A stretch of 64,000 nt of DNA, from NCBI RefSeq assembly GCF_000338875.1, contig NZ_AOMO01000024.1, positions 310,001-374,000 of the forward strand. The letters are read 5' to 3'. The position numbers were made by a program, and so were the translations under genes. The notes below the pieces were generated by a model that did no database searches, was not told the origin of the DNA, and was given only the letters and a program-made list of their open reading frames with translations. This stretch comes from Vibrio mimicus CAIM 602. GTDB lineage: Bacteria; Pseudomonadota; Gammaproteobacteria; Enterobacterales; Vibrionaceae. This document shows positions 62,778-64,000 of this stretch, in pieces (the stretch's first letter is position 1; every line of letters begins with the position of its first letter).

Positions 62778-63917
62778 TTATGCGAGCCCTACTTCTACCA
62801 GCATGCGCTCTGCGATTCTGTCAAGCGGTAGATCTTCTGTTGAGATTCCCGCTTTGGCTACCGCCTGTGGCATTCCGTACACCACACAACTCTCTTCATC
62901 TTGTGCCCAAATGGTCGCACCTGCTTGTTTCAGCATTCGCGCCCCTTCACGTCCGTCAGCACCCATACCAGTCAAAATCATCGACAACACTTTGTCGCCA
63001 TAGATTTTTGCGGCTGAACCAAAAGTCACGTCTACACATGGCTTGTAGTTCATTCGGTCACCACCATCAATGATGCGCAATCGCGCAGCACCTGGGCGTC
63101 CGTCTAACATCATCTGCTTACCGCCCGGAGCCAAATAAGCAACACCAGGACGTAGCACGTCACCATCTTCCGCTTCTTTGACTTCAATTTTGCACAGTGA
63201 GTTGAGTCGGCTCGCAAAAGCAGCCGTAAACGTTGCTGGCATGTGTTGGATCAAAACGATCGGATGTGGGTAATTAGCTGGCAACTTAGTCAGAATTTTC
63301 TGTAACGCAACCGGGCCACCTGTTGAGGTGCCAATGGCCGTTAGCTGATATTTCTTACCGGTTGCTTTGAAGCGAGCCGCAGCACTGACTGGCGCTGCCG
63401 TACGATTACCCGCAGCCGATGTAGATGAAGTTGCGCGCTCTTGCGCCACTGATGAACTTGCTGTCGACAAAGATGACGCTGGCGTTGGACGCGCTATCGA
63501 TGGGCGACGTAAAAAGATTTTTTTCGACGCAATGGATAGCACTCGTTGCTGAAGCAGAGTCACTGCATCATCACGGTTACGGGCAATGTCTTCAAACTTT
63601 TTAGGCAAAAAGTCTAACGCACCTGCATCTAGGGCATCTAGTGTCGCTTTCGCACCGTCATGAGTCAGCGAAGAGAACATCAGAATCGGCACTGGATTGT
63701 TAGCCATAATTTCACGCACGGCTGAAATGCCGTCCATGACGGGCATTTCAATATCCATGGTAATCACATCTGGCTTGAGTCGAGCGGCCTTTTCTACGGC
63801 CTCTTTACCATTTACAGCAACATCAATGACTTCTAAGCGCGATTCGGAGTTGATGATTTCACTCACGCGACGACGGAAAAAACTCGAATCATCAACAACT
63901 AATACTTTAATCGCCAT
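62778..63917 (-). CDS. cheB: chemotaxis response regulator protein-glutamate methylesterase CheB
   Basis: 379 aa. Receiver domain 1-120 with D10, phosphoacceptor D55 ([12 protein letters not shown]); a Ser/Thr/Ala-rich linker (about 140-185), longer than in E. coli; methylesterase domain with Ser in [11 protein letters not shown], His in QHMPATFT and Asp in GMGADG. Demethylates and deamidates receptors for adaptation. Downstream of cheA. Confidence 0.96.
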   Translation of the reverse strand: MAIKVLVVDDSSFFRRRVSEIINSESRLEVIDVAVNGKEAVEKAARLKPDVITMDIEMPVMDGISAVREIMANNPVPILMFSSLTHDGAKATLDALDAGALDFLPKKFEDIARNRDDAVTLLQQRVLSIASKKIFLRRPSIARPTPASSLSTASSSVAQERATSSTSAAGNRTAAPVSAAARFKATGKKYQLTAIGTSTGGPVALQKILTKLPANYPHPIVLIQHMPATFTAAFASRLNSLCKIEVKEAEDGDVLRPGVAYLAPGGKQMMLDGRPGAARLRIIDGGDRMNYKPCVDVTFGSAAKIYGDKVLSMILTGMGADGREGARMLKQAGATIWAQDEESCVVYGMPQAVAKAGISTEDLPLDRIAERMLVEVGLA

Positions 63918-63943
63918 GTTTATCCTTATCGTTGTACCGCTAA

Positions 63944-64000
63944 TCAGATTCTAGAAGCTGCGGCATACTGCTTAAGCAGATCCGGCACATCCAAAATCAG
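63944..64000 (-). CDS. cheA: chemotaxis histidine kinase CheA, C-terminal end only
   Basis: Only the last 18 codons and TGA are in the window ([18 protein letters not shown]). This tail and the position immediately upstream of cheB fit the C-terminal P5 domain of CheA; the rest is beyond the window edge. Confidence 0.8.
   Translation of the reverse strand: MILDVPDLLKQYAAASRI

Overview
The window is a contiguous piece of a Vibrio chromosome, most likely Vibrio cholerae or a very close sibling. The support is gene content and order: the cheV/mlc/pykA block, the plsX-fab-acpP cluster, adhE next to marC, yejKLM, sodB followed by a VC2046/SO_2500-family gene, and a ccm operon abutting a polar chemotaxis cluster with the ParC/ParP pair. 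Proteins align closely with E. coli where I know the sequence (PykA, Mlc, RNase E, TopB). Nearly all of the window is core chromosome. Species and N16961 comparisons are from memory, not from a search.

Layout. 1-4.3 kb: an antibiotic-biosynthesis-monooxygenase-like gene cut by the window edge, cheV, the glucose repressor mlc and divergent pykA. 4.3-10.6 kb: a patatin-like phospholipase, the 29-aa membrane protein YnhF, two small beta-barrel proteins, an NSS-family amino-acid transporter with its 30-aa small subunit, and ptsG. 11-21.5 kb: a long leftward cluster yceD-rpmF-plsX-fabH-fabD-fabG-acpP-fabF-pabC-mltG-tmk-holB-tatD joining fatty acid, folate, wall and replication functions, with hairpin terminators after acpP and after fabF. 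21.7-29 kb: maf, rluC, rne with a 611-nt leader, a SulP transporter and a broken DMT transporter. 30-42.4 kb: adhE, marC, a Kv-like channel, asd, an NhaC-type antiporter, an orphan membrane Hpt protein and yejK/yejL/yejM.

42.5-46.1 kb is the one stretch that looks accessory. Two tRNA genes (Pro-GGG, Ser-UGA) are followed by an AT-rich set of four rightward genes: an unrecognised 236-aa protein, a short-chain dehydrogenase, a small VTT/DedA-like membrane protein and an AraC-type regulator. The first three overlap translationally, and the regulator lies 27 nt downstream. No integrase or att repeat is visible. This is the best candidate here for an undescribed system.

46.1-64 kb returns to core: acuC-like deacetylase, topB, grxD, sodB, VC2046-family gene, a degenerate SDR, mlaA, ccmABCDEFGHI, then DUF2802-cheW-parP-parC-cheB-cheA.

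Four otherwise well conserved genes (a DMT transporter, adhE, the VC2046-family gene and ccmC) each carry a single-base indel inside a short homopolymer that splits the frame. The pattern (four in 64 kb, all homopolymer, two in important metabolic genes) points to residual sequencing errors more than to gene decay, but only read-level data can decide.
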